Shown one piece after another: positions 38,835 to 51,286 of a stretch of DNA of 64,000 bases (position 1 is the stretch's first letter; every line of letters begins with the position of its first letter). A program made the translations under genes and the position numbers. The notes beneath the pieces are model-generated. The model made no database searches and was not told the DNA's origin. It worked only from the letters and a program-made list of their open reading frames with translations. This DNA comes from Cunninghamella blakesleeana (taxonomy: Eukaryota; Mucoromycota; Mucoromycetes; Mucorales; Cunninghamellaceae): assembly GCA_017871115.1 (NCBI GenBank), contig JAFCIZ010000004.1:968501-1032500 (forward strand). Direction: 5' to 3'.

Positions 38835-41516
38835 ATGGCACCACCCGCTTTATTTCCTAAACACTTGAAACCTATCGAACCCCAAGGTCAAGTCCTTTTA
38901 CAAAATGAAAGAAGCAGAGCAACTTTTAATTCAAATAGCTTAAAAGAAACAATTTATGGTAAAGAATATTTAGCGAAAAGAGATCAAATATTAAAGCTTC
39001 TTGTTAATGATCCTGTGCTTGGAGATAAATCAAAACGTTATTTTACTGGTCGTACGGATCGTTTTAAAAGAGCTATGGCTTCTGCTAGACAAATGGCTGG
39101 ATTAATAAAGTAAGCTAATATACATATAAATATGTATACACTATAAAAAGAAGTAAAGTTTATTCACTCTCTCTTTATTCTTATTTATTTATTTATTTAT
39201 TAATAATATTAAAGATCCCAAAAATGGACATATGAAGAATTTCTTATTGCTGATTTATTATTTGATGAATCTGGGCCTGTAAGTATAAATATACAGATGC
39301 TTTTTATTTTTTATATTTTTTATTCTTTATATATGTGTAAAAACAAAGAGATATGTGGATGATTATATAGAATATGAAAATAAAAATCAATAAGTTTTTA
39401 TTAAAATAGAGAAAATGTAAAGTAATAGCTATTTTATTTTATTTATATTTAGTTTCGATTACATAGAGCTATGTTTATACCAACTCTTGAAGGTCAAGCA
39501 ACAGAAGAACAAAAGAAATTGTTTTTAGAACCAGCACAACGTTATGAAATCATTGGATGCTATGCACAAACTGAATTAGGCCATGGGTCCAATGTTCGCG
39601 GCTTAGAAACAACAGCAACTTACCAACCTTCTACACAAACTTTTATTCTTCATTCTCCAACTTTAACTTCCTCTAAATGGTGGATTGGTGGGCTTGGTAA
39701 AACAGCAACTCATGCCGTGGTCATGGCTCGCCTTATCACAAATGGGAAAGACCTTGGTCCACATCCTTTTGTTGTTCAAATTCGTGATCTTATAACTCAT
39801 GAGCCTTTACCAGGCATTACTGTTGGTGATATCGGTCCTAAATTTGGTTTCCCTACAATTGATAATGGATTCATTATGTTTGATCAATATCACGTTCCTC
39901 ATATATCACTTCTTGCTCGATTTTCTAAAGTCGATAAAGTTACTGGTGAATATTCAAAGCCTCCAAATGATAAACTTTCTTATGGTACAATGGTATTTGT
40001 TCGTGCTAATATCGTTATAGGTAAATAAATAAATAAGACTGGATAATTAGATGTTTAAAGTGGATTATCAGTTAAGCAATGGTTGATTGATTTTTTTGTT
40101 ATTATTATTATCCATATTTTTAGAATCACGTTATGTGATAGCTAGAGCTGCCACTATTGCTATTAGATATTCAGCAATTCGCTGCCAAGGATCTGATGCT
40201 GCCAATCCAAAAAAAATTACAGTCAATGGTGAATTAAAAACTGTAGAAACTCCTGTCTTGGATTATACTATGCAACAGTACCGTTTATTCCCTATTATAG
40301 CCCAAGCGTATGCATGCCATTTCACTGGTCAAGCTATGCATCGTATGTATTATGAGAATCAAGATAGAATGGCCAAAGGTGATTTTTCTTATCTTGCCGA
40401 TTTACATGCTTCTTCTTCGGGTTTAAAAAGTTTAACAACTACAATGGCTGTAGCTGCAATTGAAGAATGTCGTCGCGCCTGTGGTGGGCATGGTTATCTT
40501 CTTGCATCTGGGCTTGGTCAATTTTATCAAGATTATCTTCCAAAAGCTACGGTAAAAAAATAAAACAAAATAGAAACAAAAATAACATAGGAGTATGATT
40601 ATAGTAATAAAGGATATCGGTATATAAAAGAAAAAAATAAAAAAAAAAAAGTATATAAAAAAAGTATTAAAAAACTTAGCTAATGTTTTATATAAATTTA
40701 CTATTTTTATTTTAGTGGGAAGGTGATAACTATCTTTTAACCCAACAAACAGCTCGTTATCTCCTTAAAACATTTAGATCAGTACGCTCCGGAAAAAATA
40801 AGGATGGTCATACTACTTTCTCATCACAATATTTATCTGAATATCTTGCCAACCGTAACGCCCGTTGTCCTATCAGTACAGTGGATGATTTTAAAAACCC
40901 TGAGGTAGTATTAACTATTTTCAAATTCCGTGTTGCCTTCATGATCGAACAAGCAGTTCAATCTATAGATGAAGATCAGCGTACATGGAATGATATGCTA
41001 GTAGAAATCTATCGTATTAGTCGTGCTCACTGTCAATTGATTATGGTATCTAACTTCTTTGCTGGTGTTTTTGGTGATGAAAATGTAAATAGTTTTGATA
41101 AAAATGTTGGTGCTGTTTTGAAAAAGGTTGCTATTTTATACGCTTTGTCTACTTTGGAACAAGAAATTGCTGATGTATTAACATCTGGTTATATCTCTCC
41201 TTCTCAATCTTTGTTATTAAAGAAACAAGTAATTGCAAGTTTGAAAGATATACGTCCTGATGTAGTAGCTTTAGTTGATTCATTTGATTTCCCAGATTAT
41301 CTTCTTAATTCTGCTTTGGGTGAGCAAGAAGGTAAAGTGTATGAACGGTTAACAGAAATGGCTGAAATGGAGCCTTTAAATAGTAAGACGGTCATGGAAG
41401 GTTATGATGAACATTATCGTCCTTTAATTCATGCTGGAAAATCAAATTGGGAATTGGATTCTAATGGCGTTGCTTATTTACGAGGCTATCATAATAAGAA
41501 TGCATCAAAATTGTAG
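38835..41516 (+). CDS. POX1: Peroxisomal acyl-CoA oxidase
   Basis: Five exons (38835-39109, 39215-39278, 39453-40020, 40124-40551, 40716-41516) give 711 residues, the family's usual size. It catalyses the first step of peroxisomal beta-oxidation, oxidising acyl-CoA to trans-2-enoyl-CoA and passing electrons to O2. Visible signatures are [20 protein letters not shown] (FAD/substrate contacts), [40 protein letters not shown], and [19 protein letters not shown], in which the Glu at about residue 447 corresponds to the catalytic base. The C-terminus ends in Ser-Lys-Leu, a textbook PTS1 peroxisome import signal. The gene symbol follows yeast nomenclature; paralogues are likely elsewhere in the genome. 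Confidence 0.97.
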
Positions 41517-42975
41517 ATTTATATATTTGTAGAAGTAATTTACTGTTATAATTTATTAATAAAATAAAAATAAATAAATATATAATAGAATAAATATGTA
41601 GAAAAAAATTTGTTTATGTCTATTTTACATATAATATATAATAATAGCAATAATATAACAGGAACTCATAATTTTAAACTAATAATTATATTATTTCAAC
41701 ACAATATGATATTTTTGGATTCCATAAAAGGAAAGTAATATACTATAAATTTTTTCAACAGACCTACCACCTCTTAACTAAGAGTATCTTAAAAATAAAG
41801 TTATTAAAATTATTATTTTAAGACAAAAAATAAAATAAAGCTAAAAAAAAAGAAAAAAAAGTAGTGATGTTATTTAATATTTTTTTAATTTATTTTTTTC
41901 TTTTAGCTAGATATATAGCTGCATTTTTGGGAATACTAATTTTTAAATATACATGAACGATTTCACAAAGAGATACATATTAAATTCGTACCCGTTTAAT
42001 TAAACTACATCTCATTTTATAACTAAAATTGTTCAATAATTGTATCATTATTTTTTTGGAAAAATGGTTTTTTTAGAGATAACTTTGTGCGCTTATATTT
42101 AAATAGCCTATCAGATAAACAGCAATCTCGTAATTGCGTTCAATCCCCATTGGTAATAATCATATTACTTCACCATGTTTATCAGATTTTTTACTCAACA
42201 TGGTGATCTTTTTTCATTCAAGATGCTAGATTTTTTATTTATTTATTTTAGATGCTGACCTTCCTTTTTGAATCAAGATACTTGGCTTTCCTTTAAAAAT
42301 GTATTTTATTATTATTTTTAAATAAATTCTATTTAATTTTACTTTAAAACAAATAAAATAATCGTTTATCCTTTATTATTCTAATATGGTTTTTAAAAAT
42401 GTATTTTTTTAAAAAAATAGATGGATTAAAGTAATGAAAAATTAAAGAGCGAGAAAAATAAATAAGAAATTAAAGAGCTGCGTATTCGTATATAAAAAAT
42501 TTCACTTGAAAAAGAAAATAAATACTTATTTCTATAGTATTAAAAAATCAAATATTTATTTCACTTTTTTATTTTTACTTTAAAAAATTATATATATGAA
42601 GTAGGTGTAGGTTTCCAAAAAATCTTTTTTTTTCCTAAAAAACTGATGTATCCACAGTCAAGTATCCTTTTAATAGTTCATTGATCGTTAAAAAAAAATA
42701 TTATATACAACTGTACGCATACATACATATATATCTTAATATTATTTTTTTTATTAGCGACATAAACAACTCTTATATTAAATAGACATATAAATAAGAT
42801 AAAAATATGATCAAAAAAGGTGATCAAAAAAAGAAAATTAAAAAAATTATCATTTTTTAAATTCCGATTTTTTGCACCAATTGAGTATAAAAATTTACTT
42901 TCAAGCCTCTTTTTTTTTTTTCTGTCTTTCTTCCATTTTTTTTTAACAAAAAAAGTATAAAATATATTTAAAACC
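41517..42975. other. Intergenic, acyl-CoA oxidase 3' region and DBP3 promoter
   Basis: 1.46 kb with A/T runs, including one long hairpin at 42170-42206 (listed separately). A 103-codon minus-strand frame at 42678-42989 covers the DBP3 start region and is Lys/Phe-rich by composition; it is not called. Confidence 0.5.
42170..42206. repeat. Perfect 10-bp inverted repeat with 17-base loop
   Basis: Arms tcaccatgtt (42170-42179) and aacatggtga (42197-42206) are exactly complementary, and a T run follows on the plus strand. It lies about 650 bp after the acyl-CoA oxidase stop. It may be a small structured RNA, an element remnant or chance. Confidence 0.5.
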
Positions 42976-44651
42976 ATGTCACCAAGCAAAATTGAAAAGG
43001 TTAGTAAAGAAATAGCAAAATAGTAAAATTAATAACAGAGCTGTACGTTTATTATAAAAATTTTACTAAAATAATATAAATATCAATTTATTTATTTATT
43101 TATATAAAGGAAAAACGTAAACGGGTAGAAGAACCTGTTGACGTCGAGATCAAAGCTAAGAAAAATAAAAAAGACAAAAAAGACAAGAAGAATAAAAAGG
43201 AAAAGAAGGAAAAAAAAGAAAAAAGTGAAACTCAAGGAAATGTGTCTGAACAAACAAGTGTCACTGCTACTTTGGAAACTTTGGCTGATTACAAGTATGA
43301 ACAACATTCTGATCTTACAGCTTTGGATTCAGCAACTATTGAAGCTTATTACAAGGAACACTCAGTTGATGTTCAAGGTGATTTAAAGTTACGGCCATTA
43401 CTTCAATTTAATTATATGCGTTTACCTAGCAATATGATGCAGGTATTTAAAAAATTTGATAAACCTACTCCTATTCAAGCTACTACTTGGCCTATTTCTC
43501 TCTCTGGTAGAGATATCATTGGTATTGCTGAAACTGGTTCTGGTAAAACATATGCTTTCACTATTCCTGGTTTAGTACATATCTCATCCAAATTACATAA
43601 AAATACATCTGTGAAAAATAAAAAGCCTACTATGCTTGTGGTATCACCTACTCGTGAATTGGCCATGCAAAGTCAAGAACAAGCCTCTGAAGCTGGTAAG
43701 GCTATTGGCATTACTTCTGTTTGTTTATATGGTGGTGTATCTAAAGAAAGTCAACGTGCTGAGTTACAACGTGGTGTAGATATTATTGTTGCTACACCTG
43801 GGCGTTTGATAGACTTAATTAATGAAGGGTATTGTGATTTATCTGAAGTGTCATTTTTGGTATTGGATGAAGCTGATCGTATGTTGGATGATGGGTTTGA
43901 AAAAGATATTAGAGCAATCATGGATAGTACACCTAAATCTCGACAAACACTTATGTTTTCGGCTACTTGGCCAGAAAGTATTCGTAAACTTGCTCATGAA
44001 TATCTCAACAATCCCATGCGTGTCTCTATTGGTTCAACAGATCTTGCTGCATCAAATAATGTGAAGCAAATTGTGGAAGTTGTGGATAATCCAAGGGATA
44101 AAGAACACAAATTGATCCAACTTTTAAATAAAATCCATAGAGGTCGACAAAACAGAGTATTAGTTTTTGCATTATATAAAAAGGAAGCTACCAGAGTTGA
44201 AAACACCCTTAGTCGAAGTGGTTTTAAAGTTGTTGGTATTCATGGTGATAAAAATCAAGCTCATCGCACTCAAGCTTTAAGCCAATTTAAAGATGGATCA
44301 TTACCATTGATGGTAGCAACTGATGTAGCAGCTCGCGGTTTAGATATTCCTGATGTAGAATATGTTATCAACCTTACTTTTCCTTTAACAATTGAATCTT
44401 ATGTACATAGAATTGGTAGAACAGGTCGTGGTGGTAAAAAGGGTACTGCTTATACTTTCTTTACTCCTGAAGATAAATCTCATTCTGGTGAATTGATTAA
44501 TGTATTGAAACAAGCTAATCAACCTGTCCCTGATGCTTTATTGAAATTTGGTACTACCGTTAAAAAGAAAACCCATGGTGCTTATGGTGCTTTCTTTAAA
44601 GAAACAGCCGATGCTCCAAAAGCTACAAAAATTGTCTTTAGTGATGATTAA
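42976..44651 (+). CDS. DBP3: DEAD-box ATP-dependent RNA helicase Dbp3-like
   Basis: Two exons (42976-42999 and 43110-44651) give 521 residues. A lysine-rich N-terminus (KKNKKDKKDKKNKKEKKEKK) precedes the helicase core. All motifs are intact: Q motif KPTPIQ, Walker A AETGSGKT at 148-155, PTRELA, TPGR, DEAD at 261-264, SAT, ATDVAARGLDI and HRIGRTGRGG. The Lys-rich tail, short N-terminus and C-terminal THGAYGAFFKE fit Dbp3, a nucleolar helicase in pre-rRNA processing for the 60S subunit. The 24-nt first exon gives MSPSKIEK; without it the first ATG would fall after the Lys-rich tract. Other DEAD-box subfamilies are less likely. Confidence 0.93.
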
Positions 44652-45212
44652 AATATAATAGTTTGTTATTTTTTATCAGTATCTATATTTTTTTAATTTT
44701 TTGTATGTTCATTTTATTCTATTTATGTTTAATTTAATTATTATCTCTTTTTTATACATATATATTCATTTTTCATATTCTCATATCATATTCATTTTAG
44801 ACAAAATTTATATACATTTTTTATAATAATAAACTTTTGTAAACGTATGATCATTTTATTTCGACACGATTTCGACCAATTAGACTCTGTCACCTTTTTT
44901 TTAAAAACTCAGAAAATCATCGATTTAGGCTGAACGTTTTTTTAGCTCTCTTTTTCTTCTTTTTTATTTTGTAATTATTATAGATTCAGATTGAAAGTAA
45001 ATACGCGATATATTATTATATTTATTTATATTAAAAAAGCACTCTAAATAATATTTAGTTTGAATAATACTTAATATACCCATGCCTGAAGCCTATTTTT
45101 AAAAAAACAAATGCATTTTTTTAAAAAATAAAAAAACTGATGTAATATTTTTTTTTTAATTTATTATAAAAAAATAAATAGATTCTTTTTGACTCATCTT
45201 ATTTCTGAATAA
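44652..45212. other. Intergenic, DBP3 3' region and SEC24 promoter
   Basis: 561 bases between two rightward genes, T-rich on the DBP3 side. No further coding or RNA signal seen. Confidence 0.5.
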
Positions 45213-46474
45213 ATGCAACAACAGCAGCCGCCACAAGGTCAATTTCAACGTCCTCCTCAATCGCCAGGTTCTATGATGAATCCAAATAATTTTACACGTC
45301 CACCACCACCTGGATTTAGACCATCAGGAGTACCACCTCATACACAGCAAATGCAACCTGGTCCTGGGTATAGACCTTCTCCTACTTTTGCCCCACAGCA
45401 ATTACCTCCAGGTGTAAGACCTGGATTTTCACCAGGCCCTCGTCCACAACAAATTCCTCCTCATCAATTTTCACCTCAACAACAGCAGCAACAGCAACAG
45501 CATTTTCAACAACAACAACCACCACCACCTCATATGATGGCAGGTGCTAGACCACCCATGATGCGTCCTATGTCCAGTCCAATTTCGCGCCCACCTCCTC
45601 CTCATTCACCTCAACAAAATTCTGCAAGTGTTAATAACAATACACCTCCCACTAATAGTTTTGTACCTGGTCAACGTCCACCTCAAAGCCCTTTAACTAA
45701 CAATATTGCTTCTCCAGTATCTACTGTTAGTCCTGCTCAGCACCAAATGTCTCCAAGACCTCCTCACTTACAACAACAACAGCCCCAAAGTCCTCTTCAA
45801 AAGCCTTTACAACAACAAACACCATCTCAACAACCTTTGCAACAACAAACTCCTCCTCAACAAACTCCTCCTCAGCAACAAACCCCCCCTCAACAACAGT
45901 TGCAACAGCAACAAACGCCACCCCAGCAACCATTGCAACCATTGCAACAACAACAGCAACCATTGCAACCATTGCAGCAACAGCAACAGCCATTGCAACC
46001 ATTGCAACAGCAACAACAACCATTGCAACCTGTACAACAACATCAGCAAGATCATCATCAACAACACCAGCCACAACAACAACTTGATCAACAGCAACAA
46101 CCTAATACTATTTCTGATACACCTCCTACAACTCAAACTGAGCATAGTAAAAAAAAGAGAATGTACCCAAAGCAATCTTATATTGACGAAACTCCTGCTG
46201 CTTCAGGTTATGGATCACCAGTACAGCAACCTACTTCAGGCATAAATCAATATAACGCTCAACAACAGCCACAACAACAATTCCAACAATTCCAACAACC
46301 TCAACAACAACAGCAAGCTCAACAGCAATCACAATTCATGTCACCTATGGCTCCTCAAGTACCAGCTTATGGTCAACAGACCTCAGTACAACCTCAACAA
46401 GCTTATAACCAAAGTGGTGTAGATGGTATGACTAAACAATTTGGAAATATGAATGTAGGAGGACATCCTTCTCA

Positions 46475-46513
<39 letters not shown>

Positions 46514-49500
46514 TAATAAAAAATAAAGAAAAAAATTATTAAAATAATATTATAAAAAAGTACTTGTACATATATTTATAAATTTATTATACTTGTTAAT
46601 TTTTATTTTTATTTTTAATTATTATATTTATTAGACAATGCCTTCTGTACCTTTACTTGGCGCTCCACCTGCTGTTGCTGAATTATCTAAATCTTGTGCC
46701 CAAGTTAATCTTCCTCCTAATGTAAGTAGATATAAAGCAATAAATATAAATATACAAATGTAGATATGAGTATGGATATTTAATTATATTAATATAATTT
46801 TTTTAATCATATTATATGTTATTTAGGTTTCAATCACAAATTCACCTTTTGCTAATTGTGATGACTCATATAAATGTTGTACAGTAAATGCTGTTCCTGC
46901 TACAGAATCATTATTAAAGAAATCAAGATTGCCTTTTGCTCTTGTTTTAGCTCCTTACCGCAGTTTGAAAGATGGCGATGTAAGTTTATATTTTGCTCAT
47001 TAATTATTTGCTGTATGATATGAATCTAATACTAATATGACGCTAATATGGTATACATTGATTTTAGGATCCAGTTCCAGTCGTCTCTGATAGTGTTATT
47101 TCTAGATGTCGCCGTTGTAGAACCTATATTAATCCTTTTGTAACATTTGTGGAAGGTGGTCAACGCTGGAAATGTAATATGTGTTTCTTATTAAATGATG
47201 GTAAGTATTAATCTATCTTTTCTTTAATAAGTAAATAAATAGAAAATAAACAAATTAATAATATAAAAATTGGTATTTAGTAACATAATGATTATTATTA
47301 TTACTATTGATAGTTCCCGCTGCATTTGATTATGATGCTCACACACAACAACAGGCTGATAGATGGAAACGACCTGAATTAAATTATGGATGTGTTGAAT
47401 TCGTAGCTCCAACAGAATATATGGTTCGACCTCCTCAAGCTCCAGCATTTGTATTTATTTTAGACGTTTCATACTCAGCAATTCAATCTGGCATGTTAGC
47501 AACAGCTGCCCGTACATTGTTGGATACCTTGGAAAGGTTACCTAATGATGAAAATCGTACAAATGTTGCAATTATTACTGTGGATAGTGCTTTACATTTT
47601 TATAACTTTAATGAAACATTAGAAGAACCTGAAATGTTAGTTGTAGCTGATTTAGAAGATATATTTTTACCTCAACCTATTAATTTATTAGCCAATTTGA
47701 CACGCTCTATGGATAGAATCAAGACTTTGTTAGAAAAATTACCTGATATGTTTAAAGATACTGTCAATGTGAATAATGCTTTAGGCCCTGCCCTTCAAGC
47801 TGCATTTAAAATGTTGGTAGGTCTATTTTTTTTATAATTACATAAATATATATTTAGATAAAATAAATAGTTAAAATTTGGACAACGTGCTAATCATGGT
47901 TATATTATTTGTCTATAAATATTTATAGTCTGCAAACGGTGGTAAAATTATTTGTTTGCAATCAACACTTCCTAATACTGGAACTGGTGCCTTAAAATCT
48001 CGTGAAGATGTCAAATTACTCGGAACTGCAAAGGTATATATATATTTATATAAAATAGAAAAAAAAAATATTGTTTTTCTCGTCGCTTATTTATTTTCTT
48101 ATTCTGTGTCACTTTTTAAAAAACAGGAAACTACATTATTGAATCCAGCATCACCATTTTATAAATCTTTTGCTGTTGACTGTTCTAGATCTCAAGTTGC
48201 CTGTGACATGTTAGTATTTGGTGGACAATATGCAGACGTTGCAACTCTTAGTAAGTGTGTTTAAATATTAAAGCATATGAGGTTTCATACCAAATTTAAT
48301 TAATTTTGCTCAATTTATTTATTCACACCCTTCTTTTTCCTATAGGCTGTCTTCCTCATTATACTGGTGGACAAACTTATTATTACCCTGGATTTAATGC
48401 AGCAAGAAGTGAAGATGCGCTTAAATTTGCTCATGAATTCTCAGAATTATTATCAGAACAAATTGGTTTAGAAGCTGTTATTCGTATTCGTGCTTCTCGT
48501 GGTTTGCGTATGAATGCTTTCCATGGTAACTTCTTTATTCGTTCTACTGATCTTTTGGCGCTTCCAAATGTTCCTCGTGATCAAAATTATTGTGTTGAAG
48601 TTGTTTTAGAAGATGAATTGAAAACACCTACTGTATGTTTCCAAACTGCTCTATTACATACTGCAAGTAATGGTGAGCGTCGTATCCGTGTCGTTACCTT
48701 ATGTTTACCTGTTACTAATTCGATGTCAGAATTATATGCAAGTGTTAATCAAAAGGCTGTTGCTGCTTACCTTGGAACAAAAGGTAATATATATATATAT
48801 ATATATATACATATGAAAATGGCTTATAAGAATACAGTTTTACTAACTTACTTTATTTAATCATTTTTTTCTTATTAAAAAAATAGCTGTTGAACGAGCT
48901 CTTACATCAAAACTAGATGATGCCCGTGATGCTATTGTAAATAAATTGGTTGATATGTTCGGTGTTTACAAAACCCATGTTCTCGGTTCAGCACAAGGTT
49001 CTACCCCACAATTGACTGTACCTGATAATTTGAAACTCTTACCTGCACTTGCACTTGGTTTAATAAAACATGTAATTAAAACTATAAATAGTATAATTTA
49101 TTAATTACTTTATCTTAAATATGCTTATACACATAGTATAATTTTATTAATCATCTCACCTGTTTTTTTTTTAATAATAGGATGGTTTAAGACAAAGTTC
49201 ACAAATTCCTTCAGATATGCGTTCTAATGCTATGAATCTTTTACGTACTATGCCATTACAATTATTATTACCTTACATTTATGCAAACTTTTATTCACTT
49301 CATAATATGCCACCTGAGGCTGGAGAATTGACAGAAAATGGTGTTATCTTCCCTCCTGTACTTAACCTCACTATGGAGCGTATTGAAGCTCATGGTTGTT
49401 ATTTATTAGAAAATGGACAAAATATTTATTTATGGGTAGGACGTGGAGTAGTACCACAGCTATGCTCAGATTTGTTTGATGTTAATTCTTATGAAGCATT

Positions 49501-49569
49501 AAAAGGTGGAAAAGTAAGTCTTTTTATTATCATTATTGTATATATTTATAATAATTAATATAATAACGA

Positions 49570-49611
<42 letters not shown>

Positions 49612-49971
49612 TCATTTTTCTTTTTTTAAATAGTACACCTTACCAAACTTGGAAACACCATTAAATAAAAAAGTAAATCTACTTATTGGAAAAATTCGTG
49701 AAATGCGTCGTGGAAATTATTACCCTACTCTTTATCTTGTGAAAGAAGATGGTGATCCATACCTCAAGATTTGGTTCTTATCTCATTTGATAGAAGATCG
49801 TACTGAAAATGTAATGAGTTATCAACAATTCTTACAATTTATTAAAGATAGAGTAAGTAGAGATATTTGTACTTGGATAATAATAATACTATTTATGAGT
49901 TGTTCTTTTTATTTAACGTTATTAAACCTCTATTTTTTATATTTCATTAGGTTGGTTCAAGTTCATTTTAA
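45213..49971 (+). CDS. SEC24: COPII coat cargo adaptor SEC24
   Basis: Twelve exons (45213-46475, 46635-46721, 46827-46979, 47068-47200, 47314-47816, 47929-48033, 48127-48250, 48346-48783, 48887-49071, 49181-49513, 49634-49852, 49951-49971) give 1187 residues. The first exon is a 421-residue Gln/Pro-rich disordered region. The zinc finger is seen as [11 protein letters not shown] with C515/C518 and CNMC with C537/C540. The trunk domain ([20 protein letters not shown]) follows, then beta-sandwich, helical and gelsolin segments ([20 protein letters not shown]) and a C-terminus VGSSSF supplied by a 21-nt last exon. Sec24 selects cargo into ER-derived vesicles with Sec23. The N-terminal Gln tract is much longer than in yeast Sec24. 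Confidence 0.96.
45880..46060 (+). repeat. Tandem Gln/Pro-coding minisatellite in SEC24 exon 1
   Basis: Imperfect copies of a roughly 30-bp unit (caaccattgcaaccattgca followed by caacag triplets) encode [10 protein letters not shown] four times in a row, preceded by shorter PPQQ-type units. The tract sits in the disordered N-terminal region of SEC24 and is likely to vary in length between strains (inference). Confidence 0.8.
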
Positions 49972-50141
49972 TGCATTCTGGACATTTTTTCTTCTTTTTT
50001 TTTTTTACTATCCGTTGTTTTTTATTTCTTTTATTTTATCTTTTTTTTTTAATATATATATCGATATAAAATACATTTACATATGAATATATTTGTTTAC
50101 ATTACAATTCTAAAATATTAATAATAATAAAATAGTAATTC

Positions 50142-51144
50142 CTATTGAATCGTTTGATCGGCTGTCAAAATAACATCTAATTTTTGATCCGTTTCTTCTA
50201 AGGGGATTTTGCCAAGGTCAATAATTTGCTCATTTAATGATAATGCCACTAAAAAAAATAAAACCAAAATACAAATACACACATATGTATATATATGAAT
50301 AAAGTTCAACTCTTTCTGAATAATATATCAGTATATATATAAATGTATGGATCATACCAGTTTTCACCATTGGTTTATTGTTTGTAGATGCCCAGTCTTT
50401 ACACTTTAATAAATAGCGATCATAATAACCTTTACCATGTCCAATTCTATTCTTTTCTGTATCAAATGCTACGCCTATTCAATATTAATATATATATATA
50501 TATATATTAGTTTATTAGTAAATTAAGAATAGTAAATAAAATTACCTGGTACCAAGATTAAATCCAAACCTTCATTATCGAGTGCTATAAAAAAAATATA
50601 AAAGAAATAGAACGAATAAAAGTTTATTTAGATACTGGTCATTATTTTTATTTTATTTTATTATTATTATTATTATTATTTTAACAAAAAACATACCGTT
50701 TTCACGAGGTTGATCAAGAGGAGGTTCAGGTATATTCCATTTGTTTATAGGTAAAGATAAGTAATCATCCCATGAAGATAACTTGACCATATCCATATTA
50801 TCCTTCGTACATCGAGGTATAAAGCAGTTTTTATCTAAATAAAGAAAATTTTAATGATAAAACATAATTATTTTCTTTAGTTTTCTCAGAGAATATCTAT
50901 TAATACATTTATTTATATATTTTTACTTGAATCCAGGATATGTTGAATAATAGAGCGCGTTTCAATTTCACAAGTAGGCATACTGATATATATACTAATG
51001 TTTTTACTGGATTTAAATTCTTCCAACTGTATTAATTTTTTATACACCTGTTCAGCTAGAGAAATAATAACAATACGAATAATTACATTTATAAAATAAG
51101 GAAAAAGTATTTCATTTGATTTTATTTTAAAATAAATATATTGG

Positions 51145-51178
<34 letters not shown>

Positions 51179-51286
51179 AATTGATAACTTACATTGACTT
51201 TTAATAGAAGCCTTATTGACTTTATTCAATAGTACATCCATTTCTTTTCTTAAATTTCGCTTTAATATTTTTAAACTTGTAGTCAT
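50142..51286 (-). CDS. FAU1: 5-formyltetrahydrofolate cyclo-ligase
   Basis: Six exons (51193-51286, 50927-51055, 50697-50834, 50546-50584, 50358-50474, 50142-50248) give 207 residues, matching yeast Fau1 in size. The enzyme turns 5-formyl-THF into 5,10-methenyl-THF with ATP, clearing a folate storage form. Visible features are the basic N-terminal helix ILKRNLRKEMD, ISIYISMPTCEIETRSII, KNCFIPRC, WNIPEPP, GLDLILVPGVAFD and the phosphate-binding signature IGHGKGYYDRYL. Exons are short (39 to 138 nt) but all phases agree. It converges with SEC24 across 170 bp. Confidence 0.95.

Noticed and set aside
42678..42989. 103-codon minus-strand frame over the DBP3 start
   Set aside because: Lys/Phe-rich low complexity and overlaps the DBP3 first exon and leader.
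45727..46175. Two long antisense frames (Val/Ala-rich and Leu-rich) across SEC24 exon 1
   Set aside because: They arise from reading CAA/CAG and CCA triplet repeats on the opposite strand and have no start context or conservation signal.
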